Origin: Micromonospora craniellae
GTDB taxonomy: Bacteria; Actinomycetota; Actinomycetes; Mycobacteriales; Micromonosporaceae
Direction: 5' to 3'
Length of the DNA stretch: 64,000 nucleotides
Assembly: GCF_014764405.1 (NCBI RefSeq)
Contig: NZ_CP061725.1
Span: forward strand, 5,890,001-5,954,000
The notes under the pieces were generated by a model. It was not told the origin of the DNA, searched no databases, and worked only from the letters and a program-made list of their open reading frames with translations. This document shows positions 33,700-42,612 of the stretch, one piece after another; position 1 is the stretch's first letter; each line of letters begins with the position of its first letter. The position numbers and the translations under genes were made by a program.

Positions 33700-34362
33700 G
33701 GAGGGGTGGCAAGTGTATCGACCGCTCCGTCCCGGTCGTGACGCTGTGCGATCGGCGTGGTCGGGCTGGGTGGCCACACCGATCGTGTACGTGGCGTCCT
33801 GCTTGAGCAGTGCCGTGCTGCCGTCGGTGACGATCTCGGTGTACGCGAGACCGTTCTGGTGCCGCAGGTACCGTCCGGTGTGCCCGTGTGTGGTCACCTG
33901 CAACGATCGGCGGGCGCCCACCGGCAGCGCGACCGGTTGCCGGGGCGTGATCGACCGGGACGCGTCGATCAGGGCGCGATTGACGGCGCGTACCCGGGCC
34001 TCGTCCGTGGGCTGCCACTCGTACGCGAAGAAGCCGCCGCTGGGGCTGTACTCGTGCCCGGGTGCCCGCAGTCCCAGACCGCCGAACTCGCCGAGCACCG
34101 CGATCCGGGAGGCGGACGGCACGGGGGACCAGCGGCGGGCGTTCGGTACCGGCACGGTGAACTCGGTGAACCCGCCGGTGGCGGTGCGGCGGTAGTGCAG
34201 GTGGTGGCGGTTGTCGGCGGCGGCGCGCTGCACCCCGGACAGGGCGCTCTCCACCGGGAACGGCACGTTGACCCGTTCCGGCAGATCGACGCCGAACTGC
34301 GGGGCGTCTTCGGTGGCACGGCCCGGGCGGGGTGGGCGGATCACATCGACATCAATCATCAT
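33700..34362 (-). pseudogene. mosaic remnant of a secreted glycosidase (GH2-like) with AbfB domain
   Basis: The minus-strand frame strings together separate pieces seen far apart in actinobacterial GH2-type enzymes: VNVPFPVESALSGVQR (substrate-domain start), SRIAVLGEFGGLGLRAPGHE with a (beta/alpha)8-domain look, then an AbfB-like arabinose-binding segment (RRSLQVTTHGHTGRYLRHQN...LLKQDATYTI). The intervening hundreds of residues are missing and the end runs into unrelated sequence. No signal peptide remains. Multiple internal deletions are inferred. The pieces are recognisable; the exact parent enzyme is not certain. Confidence 0.5.
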
Positions 34363-34403
34363 CTATGGCGGGCCGTCGGTGGGTCGGGCGCCGGGCGCCG
34401 GGT

Positions 34404-35789
34404 TCAGTCCCGCAGCGGGTACGGGATGAAGGTGCTGCGGTTCTCGTCCAGGTCCAGGTGCCGGCTGATCGGCGGGGCGGCCCGCTGCGGGCAGGTCATC
34501 CGTTCGCAGGTCTTGCAGCCGGGCCCGATCGGGATCGCCGCCTCGGACGCGTGCAGATCCATCCCGGTGGAGTAGACCAACCGCCCGGCGTGCCGTGTCT
34601 CGCAGCCCAACCCGATCGCGTACACCTTGCCGGGTTGGCCGTAACCGCCGTGGTGACGGGTGATGGTGCGGGCGATCCAGAGGTAGCGCTGCCCGTCGGG
34701 CATCGCGGCGACCTGGGTGACCACCCGGCCGGGCGCGCCGAACGCCTCGTAGACGTTCCACAGCGGGCAGGTGCCGCCGGTGCGGGAGAACGGAAAACCG
34801 GTGGCGGACTGCCGCTTGGACATGTTGCCGGCCCGGTCCACCCGGACGAACGAGAACGGCACGCCGCGCGCCCGGGGACGCTGCAACGTGCTCAGCCGGT
34901 GGCAGACCGTCTCCCAGCCGATGGCGTAGTGCTGGGTCAGCAGGTCGATGTCGTAGCGGCGATGCTCGGCGGCGGCCAGGAAGTGCTCGTACGGCAGCAG
35001 CAGCGCCGCCGCGAAGTAGTTGGCTAGGCCGACCCGGGTCAGGATCTGGGTCTGCACGTCGTCGAAGTTCTCCGACTCGACGATCTCGTCGATCACGTCG
35101 GCGAACTCCAGCAGCGCGATCTGCGCGGCCATCCGCATCGCCTCCTGCCCGCCCCGCAGCGAGGTGGACAGGTGCAGGGTGCGGGTCTGCGGGCGGTAGC
35201 GGTGCAGGTCGCCGCCGAGCGAGCCGGCGTCCTCGCGGGTGACACGTACCCCGTGCCGCTGCGCCAACCGTTCGCGCAGCAGTACGCGCACCTCGCCCCG
35301 GCGCAGCGCCATCCGGGCGGCCAGCCGCTCGGCCTCCTCGTCCAGGTCCGGCACGTAGTTCTGCCGCCGGTAGAAGAACTCGGTCACCTGGTCGTGCGGG
35401 CTGCGTCCGAGCCGTTCCCGGTCGCCGACCAGCTCGGCGAGCTGCTCGTCGGCCTGCTGGTAGCGACGGTGCAGGTCGATCACGGCGGCGGCCACCTCGG
35501 GCAGCCGGGTGGCGAGTTCGGTGAGCTCGGTGATCCCGGCCCGGGCGGGCAGGGCCTCGCGCAGCCCGGCGACCAGGCGCGGGGTGTCGTGCGCGGCGAA
35601 CACGGTCGGGTCGACGCCGAACAGTTCGGTGATGCGTAGCAGCACCGGGACGGTCAGCGGGCGGGTGTCGTGCTCGATCTGGTTCAGGTAGCTCGGGGAG
35701 ATGCTGAGGTGGCGGGCCAGCTCGGTCTGGCTGATCCCGCGTTCCTCGCGCAGCCGGCGCAGGCGGGCGCCGGCAAAGGTCTTGGTCAT
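34404..35789 (-). CDS. ramB: RamB-type regulator of acetate/glyoxylate metabolism
   Basis: A 461-residue regulator. Residues 7-62 are an XRE HTH (ARLRRLREERGISQTELARHL, SPSYLNQIEHDTRPL). The centre has the IrrE-like/DUF955-type region, and the C-terminal DUF2083 part carries a Cys-rich block (PIGPGCKTCERMTCPQRAAPP), as in RamB and short-chain fatty-acyl regulators. In Corynebacterium RamB represses aceA and aceB; in mycobacteria it modulates icl1. It is divergent from aceA, with a RamB-like box in the gap, so control of the shunt is likely. GGGAGGTTG precedes ATG 35789. Confidence 0.9.
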   Translation of the reverse strand: MTKTFAGARLRRLREERGISQTELARHLSISPSYLNQIEHDTRPLTVPVLLRITELFGVDPTVFAAHDTPRLVAGLREALPARAGITELTELATRLPEVAAAVIDLHRRYQQADEQLAELVGDRERLGRSPHDQVTEFFYRRQNYVPDLDEEAERLAARMALRRGEVRVLLRERLAQRHGVRVTREDAGSLGGDLHRYRPQTRTLHLSTSLRGGQEAMRMAAQIALLEFADVIDEIVESENFDDVQTQILTRVGLANYFAAALLLPYEHFLAAAEHRRYDIDLLTQHYAIGWETVCHRLSTLQRPRARGVPFSFVRVDRAGNMSKRQSATGFPFSRTGGTCPLWNVYEAFGAPGRVVTQVAAMPDGQRYLWIARTITRHHGGYGQPGKVYAIGLGCETRHAGRLVYSTGMDLHASEAAIPIGPGCKTCERMTCPQRAAPPISRHLDLDENRSTFIPYPLRD

Positions 35790-35856
35790 CGCCGCAACCT
35801 CCCGATCGGCGGACTGGGTCGGGCCACATTAGCACTGCTGCGAATAGAGGCTTTCG

Positions 35857-35869
35857 CAACTTTGCAAAA
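35857..35869. promoter_or_regulatory. RamB-like operator
   Basis: CAACTTTGCAAAA (35857-35869) closely matches the published RamB motif A(A/G)AACTTTGCAAA. It sits between ramB and aceA in an unusually AT-rich stretch, and could serve autoregulation and aceA control. Confidence 0.7.
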
Positions 35870-36004
35870 TCGCTCTCCGGCTTTTCAATAATTGGCTATT
35901 TCCGTCTCTCGACCTGCCCCGACAGTCCGTGTGACCGTGAGTGGCACACCGGTGGGCGGCGTCGGCGTCGACGCGCCGATGGGTCAATCGAGAAGCCGAA
36001 GGGG

Positions 36005-37285
36005 ATGAATGCGATGCTTTCCACGGTCGAGCAGTTGCAGCACGAATGGGAGACCAACCCCCGCTGGCGCGGAGTACGGCGCAGCTACCGCGCCGAGGAC
36101 GTCATCCGGTTGCGCGGCGCCATCGGGGAGGAGCACACCCTGGCCCGGCACGGGGCCAACCGGCTGTGGCGGCTGCTCAGCAGCGAGGACTACGTCCACG
36201 CGCTGGGCGCGCTCACCGGCAACCAGGCGGTGCAGATGGTCCGCGCCGGGCTCAAGGCGATCTACCTGTCCGGCTGGCAGGTGGCCGCCGACGCCAACCT
36301 GGCCGGGCACACCTACCCGGACCAGAGCCTCTACCCGGCCAACTCGGTGCCGGCCGTGGTGCGCCGGATCAACAACGCGCTGCTGCGGGCGGCCCAGATC
36401 ACCACCGCCGAGGGCGACACCTCGGGGATCGACTGGCTGGCGCCGATCGTCGCCGACGCCGAGGCCGGTTTCGGCGGTGTGCTCAACGCGTACGAGCTGA
36501 TGAGCGCGATGATCGCGGCGGGCGCGGCCGGCGTGCACTGGGAGGACCAACTCGCCGCCGAGAAGAAGTGCGGCCACCTCGGCGGGAAGGTGCTCATCCC
36601 CACCGGGCAGCACATCCGCACCCTGGAGGCGGCCCGGCTCGCCGCCGACGTCGCCGGTGTGCCGACGGTGGTCGTGGCCCGTACCGACGCGCAGGCGGCC
36701 ACGCTGCTGACCACCGACGTGGACGAGCGGGACCGGCCGTACGTCACCGGCGAGCGCACCGCGGAGGGCTTCTACCGGGTCCGCAACGGCATCGAGCCGT
36801 GCATCGCCCGAGGGCTGGCGTACGCCCCGCACGCCGACCTGATCTGGATGGAGACCAGCACGCCGGACCTGGAGGTGGCCCGCCGCTTCGCCGAGGCGAT
36901 CAAGGCCGAGCACCCGGACCAGATGCTGGCCTACAACTGCTCGCCGTCGTTCAACTGGCGCAAGCACCTCGACGACGCCACCATCGCCAAGTTCCAGCGC
37001 GAGCTCGGCCACATGGGATACAAGTTCCAGTTCATCACGCTGGCCGGCTTCCACGCGCTGAACTACTCGATGTTCGACCTGGCCCGGCGCTACGCCGCCG
37101 AGGGGATGCCGGCGTACGTCTCGCTCCAGGAGCGGGAGTTCGCGGCCGAGGCGGCCGGCTACACCGCGGTCAAGCACCAGCGTGAGGTGGGCACCGGCTA
37201 CTTCGACCTGATCAGCACGGTGCTCAACCCGGCCGCCGAGACCACCGCGCTGCGGGGATCGACCGAGGAGGAGCAGTTCGCATGA
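36005..37285 (+). CDS. aceA: isocitrate lyase
   Basis: A 426-residue enzyme, normal for bacterial isocitrate lyase. It shows SGWQVAADANLAGHTYPDQSLYP, PIVADAEAGFGG, the catalytic-Cys motif KKCGH (Cys189) and YNCSPSFNW. It cleaves isocitrate to succinate and glyoxylate, the first step of the glyoxylate shunt, allowing growth on acetate and fatty acids. GAAGGGG precedes the ATG at 36005; ATG 36014 is an alternative. Its stop overlaps the malate synthase ATG, forming an aceA-aceB operon controlled by the divergent RamB. Confidence 0.95.
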   Translation: MNAMLSTVEQLQHEWETNPRWRGVRRSYRAEDVIRLRGAIGEEHTLARHGANRLWRLLSSEDYVHALGALTGNQAVQMVRAGLKAIYLSGWQVAADANLAGHTYPDQSLYPANSVPAVVRRINNALLRAAQITTAEGDTSGIDWLAPIVADAEAGFGGVLNAYELMSAMIAAGAAGVHWEDQLAAEKKCGHLGGKVLIPTGQHIRTLEAARLAADVAGVPTVVVARTDAQAATLLTTDVDERDRPYVTGERTAEGFYRVRNGIEPCIARGLAYAPHADLIWMETSTPDLEVARRFAEAIKAEHPDQMLAYNCSPSFNWRKHLDDATIAKFQRELGHMGYKFQFITLAGFHALNYSMFDLARRYAAEGMPAYVSLQEREFAAEAAGYTAVKHQREVGTGYFDLISTVLNPAAETTALRGSTEEEQFA

Positions 37286-38895
37286 GGTACGAGATCATCG
37301 GCCAGGTGGCGGAGCGCTTCGACGAGGTGCTCACCGCCGAGGCGCTGGAGTTCCTGGTCACGCTGGACAGCGAGTTCTCCGCCCGCCGGGTGGCGCTGCT
37401 GGACACTCGACGGGCCCGCCGGGACCGGTTCGCCACCGGCCAGCTACCCGACTTCCTGCCGGATACCTTCGGCGTCCGTGCCGACCCGAGCTGGCGGGTG
37501 GCACCGCCCGCGCCCGGACTGGAAGACCGGCGGGTCGAGATCACCGGCCCGCCGGACCGCAAGATGACGATCAACGCGCTGAACTCCGGAGCCCGGGTGT
37601 GGCTCGCCGACTTCGAGGACGCCACGGCCCCGACCTGGGACAACGTCATCCGTGGCCAGCTCAACCTGATGGACGCCCTGGACCGCCGGATCGACTTCAC
37701 CGACGCGCGCGGCAAGCGGTACGCCCTCGGCGACGACCTGGCCACCATCGTGGTCCGTCCACGTGGCTGGCATTTGGTGGAGAAGGGGATCGTGGTGGAC
37801 GGTCGACCGATCTCGGCCAGCCTGGTCGACTTCGGGCTCTACCTCTTCCACTGCGCCCGGCGGCAACTCGCGGCCGGCGCGGGGCCGTACTTCTATCTGC
37901 CGAAGCTGGAGGACCACCGCGAGGCGCGGCTGTGGAACGACGTCTTCGTCTTCGCCCAGCACTACCTTCGGCTGCCGCAGGGCACGATCCGGGCGACCAC
38001 CCTGATCGAGACGATCACCGCCGCGTTCGAGATGGAGGAGATCCTCTATGAACTGCGGGACCACTCGGCGGGGCTGAACGCCGGCCGGTGGGACTACATC
38101 TTCAGCATCATCAAGAACTTCGGGCAGTGGCCGGACTTCGTCCTGCCGGACCGGGCCGAGGTGACGATGACCGTGCCGTTCATGCGCGCGTACACCGAAT
38201 TGCTGGTGCGGACCTGTCACCGGCGCGGGGCGCACGCGATCGGCGGGATGGCCGCGTTCGTGCCCAGCCGCGACCCGGCGGTCAACGAGACGGCGCTGAG
38301 CCGGGTGCGGGCCGACAAGGAGCGGGAGGCCGCCGCCGGCTTCGACGGCTCCTGGGTGGCCCACCCCGGCCTGGTGCCGACCTGTCGTGGGGTGTTCGAC
38401 GCGGTGCTCGGCGCGCGCCCGCACCAACTCGGCCGGCAGCGCGACGACGTCGAGGTCACCGCCGCCGACCTGCTCGCCGTGGACAAGACCCCCGGTCAGG
38501 TCACCGAGGCGGGACTGCGATCGAACATCGCGGTGGCGCTGCGCTACGTCGACGCCTGGCTCGGCGGGGCCGGTGCGGTGGCCCTGTGGAACCTGATGGA
38601 GGACGCGGCGACCGCCGAGATCGCCCGCTGCCAGGTCTGGCAGTGGCTGCACCACGGTACGCCGCTGGCCGGCGGCGGCAGCGTGACCGAGGAGCGGGTC
38701 CGGACGATCCTCGCCGAAGAACTGGCCGCCCTGGTCGAGGGGCGCGGTGACACCGCCGGGCGCGAGCGCGCCGGGCACGCGGCGCGCATCGTCGAGGAAA
38801 CCGCCCTCGGCGAGGACCTGCCCGCCTTCTTCACCACCGGCGCGTACGCCCGACACCTCAGCCCGGTGCGCCGCCCGGCCCCGGCCGCCGGATGA
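37282..38895 (+). CDS. aceB: malate synthase A
   Basis: A 537-residue malate synthase A, about the family length. Seen are WLADFEDATAPTW, TIVVRPRGWHLVEKG (catalytic Arg region), PYFYLPKLEDHREARLWNDVF, TTLIETITAAFEMEEILYEL, GRWDYIFSIIKNF, and MAAFVPSRDP. It condenses glyoxylate and acetyl-CoA to malate, the second shunt step, in the cytosol. Translationally coupled to aceA by a 4-nt overlap. Confidence 0.95.
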   Translation: MRYEIIGQVAERFDEVLTAEALEFLVTLDSEFSARRVALLDTRRARRDRFATGQLPDFLPDTFGVRADPSWRVAPPAPGLEDRRVEITGPPDRKMTINALNSGARVWLADFEDATAPTWDNVIRGQLNLMDALDRRIDFTDARGKRYALGDDLATIVVRPRGWHLVEKGIVVDGRPISASLVDFGLYLFHCARRQLAAGAGPYFYLPKLEDHREARLWNDVFVFAQHYLRLPQGTIRATTLIETITAAFEMEEILYELRDHSAGLNAGRWDYIFSIIKNFGQWPDFVLPDRAEVTMTVPFMRAYTELLVRTCHRRGAHAIGGMAAFVPSRDPAVNETALSRVRADKEREAAAGFDGSWVAHPGLVPTCRGVFDAVLGARPHQLGRQRDDVEVTAADLLAVDKTPGQVTEAGLRSNIAVALRYVDAWLGGAGAVALWNLMEDAATAEIARCQVWQWLHHGTPLAGGGSVTEERVRTILAEELAALVEGRGDTAGRERAGHAARIVEETALGEDLPAFFTTGAYARHLSPVRRPAPAAG

Positions 38896-39260
38896 GGTAT
38901 CCGGTGCTCCGGCGGCAGGGCCCGGCGGGACGTCGGGTGCGGGCCATGTCGGTCGGGCCCGGTCGGACTGAGCGCGGCGGCGGAATGTCATCGGGCGGGT
39001 GCGGGCCATGCCGGTCGGGCGCTATCGAGCTGAGAGCGTCATCGGATCGGAGCTTCTAGCGGCCATCGCTGGGAGTCGCGGAGCGGGGGGGGGGTGAGTC
39101 GCCAGCCGGGTGGTCACGACGGGCGACTGCACAAACGGCTCAGCTCGATAGTGGTCTCACCCGATACCACGAGGGCACGAACGCCGGCGGCGAGGTCGAC
39201 CGCCACCCGGGCCTGGTCCCGCCGCCGTCGACCGGGAGGCGGCGAGACCAGGCCGGTCGG
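38896..39260. repeat. repeat-rich 365-bp intergenic region after aceB
   Basis: No gene seen. It holds a direct duplication of GGGTGCGGGCCATG(T/C)CGGTCGGGC (about 38936-38960 and 38997-39020), a long G run near 39086-39096, the dispersed hairpin repeat with insert (39022-39151), and downstream sequence up to the sthA stop. Confidence 0.6.
39022..39151. repeat. dispersed hairpin repeat, copy B, split by an insert of about 90 bp
   Basis: Arms CTATCGAGCTGAG (39022-39034) and CTCAGCTCGATAG (39139-39151) are exact reverse complements but 104 bp apart, versus about 13 nt in copy A. The join GAGAGC / ACAAACGG of copy A is interrupted here. The insert contains its own AGTCGCC...GGCGACT inverted repeat. 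Confidence 0.6.
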
Positions 39261-40670
39261 TCAGGTGTCGATCCGGGTGATGTTGCGGATCTTGTTTGAG
39301 GCGTCCAGCGCCGCCACCTTGTACGCCTCGGCCAGCGTCGGGTAGTTGAACACCGTGTCGACCAGGTAGTCGACCGTGCCGCCGCAGCCCATCACCGCCT
39401 GTCCGACGTGGACGATCTCGGTGGCGCCGGTGCCGAAGACGTGCACGCCCAGCAGTCGGCCGTCGTCCGGCGAGACGAGCAGCTTCAGCATGCCGTACGA
39501 GTCGCCCACGATCTGGCCTCGGGCCAGCTCGCGGTAGCGGGCGATGCCCACCTCGAACGGCGTGGTGCTCTCGGTCAGCTCGTCCTCGGTCTTCCCGACG
39601 AAGCTGATCTCCGGGATGGTGTAGATGCCGATCGGCTGCAACTCGTGCATCGGGCGTTCCGGCTCGCCGCAGGCGTGCTGGGCAGCCAGCCGGCCCTGTT
39701 CCATCGAGGTGGAGGCCAGCGCAGGGAAACCGATCACGTCACCGACGGCGTAGATGTTCTCCACGGTGGTCCGGTAGTTGGCGTCCACCTCGATCCGGCC
39801 GCGCCGGTCGGCGGTCAGCCCGGCCGCCTCCAGGCCCAACCCGTCGGTCTGGCCCTGCCGTCCGGCCGAGTACATGACCGTGTCCGCGACGATCCGCTTA
39901 CCGCTCTTGAGTACGCAGAGCGCCGCGTTCTGGTGCTTCTCCACCGCGGCGACCTCCTCGCCGAAGCGGAACGTCACCGACAGGTCGCGCAGGTGGTACT
40001 TGAGCGACTCGACGATCTCCTCGTCGCAGAAGTCGAGCATCCGCTCGCGGCGTTCCACCACCGTCACCTTGGTGCCCAGCGCGGCGAACATGGAGGCGTA
40101 CTCCATGCCGATCACGCCCGCGCCGACCACCACCATGCTGCGCGGCACGGCCTGGAGGTTGATGACTCCGTCGGAGTCGACGATGGTGCGGTCGTCGAAG
40201 TCGACGCTGTCCGGTCGGGCCGGGCGGGTGCCCGCAGCGATGATGGCCTTGTCGAAGGTGATTTTCGAGTCCCGTCCGGAGCCGCCGTCGACCCAGACCG
40301 TGTGCGGGTCGGCGAAGCGGCCGGTGCCGGTGATCAGGGTGACCCGGTTGCGGGTCAACTGGTTACGGATGACGTCGGTCTGGCGGTTGATCACGTGTTG
40401 GGTCCGGGCCGCCAGGTCGCTGACGGTGATCTCGTCCTTCACCCGGTAGCTGCTGCCGTAGAGGTCTCGTTGGCTCAGGCCGGTCAGATAGAGGACGGCC
40501 TCGCGCAGGGTCTTCGACGGGACGGTGCCGGTGTTGATGCAGACCCCGCCGAACATGTCGCGCCGATCCACGACGCCCACCCGCCGGCCGAGTTTGGCGG
40601 CGGCGATGGCGGCCTTCTGGCCGCTCGGCCCTGAGCCCAGTACCAACAGGTCGTAGTCATACACGATCAC
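39261..40670 (-). CDS. sthA: Si-specific soluble NAD(P)+ transhydrogenase
   Basis: A 469-residue FAD flavoprotein of the disulfide-reductase superfamily. The N-terminal FAD fold is YDLLVLGSGPSGQKAAIAAA. At the redox site the sequence is GGVCINTGTVPSKTLREAVLYLTG, with Thr in place of the second redox Cys, the hallmark of SthA rather than a dehydrogenase. A second nucleotide fold (MVVVGAGVIGMEYASMFAALG), YAVGDVIGFPALASTSMEQGR and a C-terminal dimer domain complete it. It transfers hydride between NADPH and NAD+ in the cytosol. GTG start at 40670. It reads away from the iron-regulated haem oxygenase gene. Confidence 0.93.
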   Translation of the reverse strand: MIVYDYDLLVLGSGPSGQKAAIAAAKLGRRVGVVDRRDMFGGVCINTGTVPSKTLREAVLYLTGLSQRDLYGSSYRVKDEITVSDLAARTQHVINRQTDVIRNQLTRNRVTLITGTGRFADPHTVWVDGGSGRDSKITFDKAIIAAGTRPARPDSVDFDDRTIVDSDGVINLQAVPRSMVVVGAGVIGMEYASMFAALGTKVTVVERRERMLDFCDEEIVESLKYHLRDLSVTFRFGEEVAAVEKHQNAALCVLKSGKRIVADTVMYSAGRQGQTDGLGLEAAGLTADRRGRIEVDANYRTTVENIYAVGDVIGFPALASTSMEQGRLAAQHACGEPERPMHELQPIGIYTIPEISFVGKTEDELTESTTPFEVGIARYRELARGQIVGDSYGMLKLLVSPDDGRLLGVHVFGTGATEIVHVGQAVMGCGGTVDYLVDTVFNYPTLAEAYKVAALDASNKIRNITRIDT

Positions 40671-40783
40671 TAGCGTCGCAAGATGGCGTGGACCGCGCCA
40701 GGGCTGCCGACCAAGCGGTACGAGGGTTTACCTTCCTGGAATGTTGGCACGTTCGGCCATCCCCCCACCGCTAGCTGATCATG

Positions 40784-40802
40784 CTAGGTTAGGCTTACCT
40801 TA
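40784..40802 (+). promoter_or_regulatory. DtxR/IdeR-type iron box before hmuO
   Basis: CTAGGTTAGGCTTACCTTA matches the 19-bp consensus TTAGGTTAGGCTAACCTAA at 16 positions and ends 1 nt before the ribosome-binding site. Iron-dependent repression of the haem oxygenase gene is expected. Confidence 0.8.
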
Positions 40803-40814
40803 CAGGAGGTGTGC

Positions 40815-41456
40815 ATGGGGTTCGCCGCACAGGTGCGCGAGTTGACCAGGGCAGACCATCGGGCCGCGCAGAACGTGACGTACTTCGACGCCCTGCTGTC
40901 GGGGCAACTCGACCGAGCCGGGTACGCCGCGCTGTTGGAGCAGCTCCACGTGGTCTACCAGACGATCGAGGAGGCCGCCGAGGCGATGCGGGAGGACCCG
41001 GTGGCCGGACCGTTCGTCGTCGACGAACTGCACCGGTTGCCGCGGATCGAGGACGACCTGCGGTTTCTGAACGGCCCGGACTGGGCCACCCGGATCGCGC
41101 CGAGCCACGCCACCCGACAGTACCAGGAACGTCTGCGGGAGGTCGCGTTCACCTGGCCGGCGGGCTTTGTGGCCCACCACTACACCCGGTACATGGGTGA
41201 CCTCTCCGGCGGGCAGGTGATGGTGCGGGCGGTACGCCGCACGTTCGGGCTCGACACCGACGGCGTCCGCTTCTTCCTCTTCCCGGACCTGGACGCGAAG
41301 GATTTCAAGCAGCACTACCGCGAGTTGCTCGACACGGCGCCGTGGGACGAGGTCGAGCGGCAACGCTTCCTGGACGAGGTGTCGTGGGCGTACCGGCTGA
41401 ACACCGAGATGATCGCCGAGCTGGGCCGGGACGTGGTGCGGGGGAGCGCCGCGTGA
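40815..41456 (+). CDS. hmuO: biliverdin-producing haem oxygenase
   Basis: A 213-residue haem oxygenase. The axial His is in TRADHRAAQ near the N-terminus, and the distal-helix motif is GDLSGGQVM with VAHHYTRYM before it. It opens haem to biliverdin, CO and Fe2+, releasing iron in the cytosol. AGGAGG (40804-40809) fixes ATG 40815. An iron box overlaps the promoter. Its TGA overlaps the GTG of the DUF2470 gene. Works with the convergent haem importer to use haem as an iron source. Confidence 0.93.
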   Translation: MGFAAQVRELTRADHRAAQNVTYFDALLSGQLDRAGYAALLEQLHVVYQTIEEAAEAMREDPVAGPFVVDELHRLPRIEDDLRFLNGPDWATRIAPSHATRQYQERLREVAFTWPAGFVAHHYTRYMGDLSGGQVMVRAVRRTFGLDTDGVRFFLFPDLDAKDFKQHYRELLDTAPWDEVERQRFLDEVSWAYRLNTEMIAELGRDVVRGSAA

Positions 41457-41767
41457 GTGCGCCGAACCCGTTTCCGCCCGAGGTGGTGGCGGCCGTGATG
41501 CGGCACATGAACACCGACCACGCCGACGACTGCCGGCTGATCTGCCAGGGGCTGGGCGGTCGACCGACCGCCACGGCGGCCACCATGTCCGGAATGGACG
41601 CCGAGGCCATGTACTTCGCGGCCACCGTGGACGGTGCCCCGGTCCCGGTGCGGGTGTCCTTCAGCGCCCCGCTCACCGAACGGCGGCAGATCCGGGCCGA
41701 GGCCGCCCGGATGTACCGGGAGGCGTGCGCGGCGCTGGGCCTGACGCCGCGCCCCGACGCGAGCTGA
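41453..41767 (+). CDS. DUF2470 domain protein (HugZ C-terminal-like)
   Basis: A 104-residue protein coupled to hmuO by a GTGA overlap. The HMNTDHADDCRLICQGLGG motif and the following beta-sheet (AEAMYFAATVDGAPVPVRVSF) identify DUF2470, the domain found at the C-terminus of HugZ-type haem-degrading or haem-binding proteins. The split-barrel flavin-like domain usually fused to it is absent, so it is a stand-alone version. Likely assists haem handling (inference). Confidence 0.85.
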   Translation: MSAPNPFPPEVVAAVMRHMNTDHADDCRLICQGLGGRPTATAATMSGMDAEAMYFAATVDGAPVPVRVSFSAPLTERRQIRAEAARMYREACAALGLTPRPDAS

Positions 41768-41784
41768 CCCCGTTCGATGTCGGG

Positions 41785-41811
41785 CGGCCCGCCGGTCACA
41801 CCGGCGGGCCG
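41785..41811. terminator. bidirectional 11-bp perfect hairpin
   Basis: CGGCCCGCCGG (41785-41795) and CCGGCGGGCCG (41801-41811) enclose a 5-nt loop between the convergent DUF2470 and hmuV genes, directly abutting the hmuV stop. Confidence 0.8.
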
Positions 41812-42612
41812 TCACCCGTCGGTGCGGACCGGCATCACCAGCGGCGCACCCGTGCGCGGATGCGGCAGCACCTCGATCTCGTGCTGATAGACCTCACTCA
41901 GCCGGTCGGCGGTGAGCACCTCGACCGGCGGCCCGTCGGCGACCAGCCGCCCGCCGGCCAGCAACGCGATCCGGTCCGCGTACGCGGCGGCCAGCGCCAG
42001 GTCGTGCAGGACCACCACCACCGCGCCGCCCTGGCGGGCCCGCTCGCGTGCCAGCCGGAGCACCAACTCCTGGTGGTGCAGGTCCAGTGCGGCGGTCGGC
42101 TCGTCCAGCAGGAGCATCGGGGTGCGCTGGGCGAGCACCCGGGCCAGCGCGACCCGCGCCTGCTCGCCGCCGGAGAGCGCGGAGAAGACCCGGTCGGTGA
42201 AGGACTCGGTGCCGGTCAGCCGCAGGGCCTCGTGTACCACGTCGTCGTCCTCGGCGGCGTACCGGGTGCCCGCCCAGGGGGCGCGCCCCATCGCGACCAC
42301 CTCGGCGACGGTGAACGGGAACGTCATGGTGGCGCGTTGCGGCAGCACGGCGCGGAGTCGGGCCAGCTCGACCGGGGTCCAGCGGTGCAGCGGGCGGCCG
42401 GCGAAGGCGATACCGCCACCGGCCGGCGGCAGGTCGCCGCAGATGGCGGCGAGCAGGGTGCTCTTGCCGGCGCCGTTCGGCCCGACCAGCGCCAGCAGTT
42501 CCCCGGCCCGTACGTCGAGGGTCACGTCGGTCAGGATCGGCCGGCCGCCGCGCCGGACACTCAACCGGTCGACCCGCAGACCGATCGGTTCACGGCCGAT
42601 CTCGGTCCTCAT
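41812..42612 (-). CDS. hmuV: haem ABC transporter ATP-binding protein
   Basis: A 266-residue ABC ATPase: Walker A GPNGAGKSTLL, Q-loop VLPQRATMTFPFTV, signature LSGGEQARVALARVL, Walker B MLLLDEPTAAL, and switch His in VVLHDLALA. The short C-terminus (IEVLPHPRTGAPLVMPVR) is typical of haem/siderophore importers. It powers the HmuU permease at the inner face of the membrane. ATG 42612 overlaps the permease stop by 4 nt; upstream in-frame codons belong to the permease shadow. Confidence 0.9.
   Translation of the reverse strand: MRTEIGREPIGLRVDRLSVRRGGRPILTDVTLDVRAGELLALVGPNGAGKSTLLAAICGDLPPAGGGIAFAGRPLHRWTPVELARLRAVLPQRATMTFPFTVAEVVAMGRAPWAGTRYAAEDDDVVHEALRLTGTESFTDRVFSALSGGEQARVALARVLAQRTPMLLLDEPTAALDLHHQELVLRLARERARQGGAVVVVLHDLALAAAYADRIALLAGGRLVADGPPVEVLTADRLSEVYQHEIEVLPHPRTGAPLVMPVRTDG

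Noticed and set aside
35929..35947. CRP/GlxR-like site TGTGA...GCACA before aceA
   Set aside because: Half-site spacing is too wide for a CRP-type operator.
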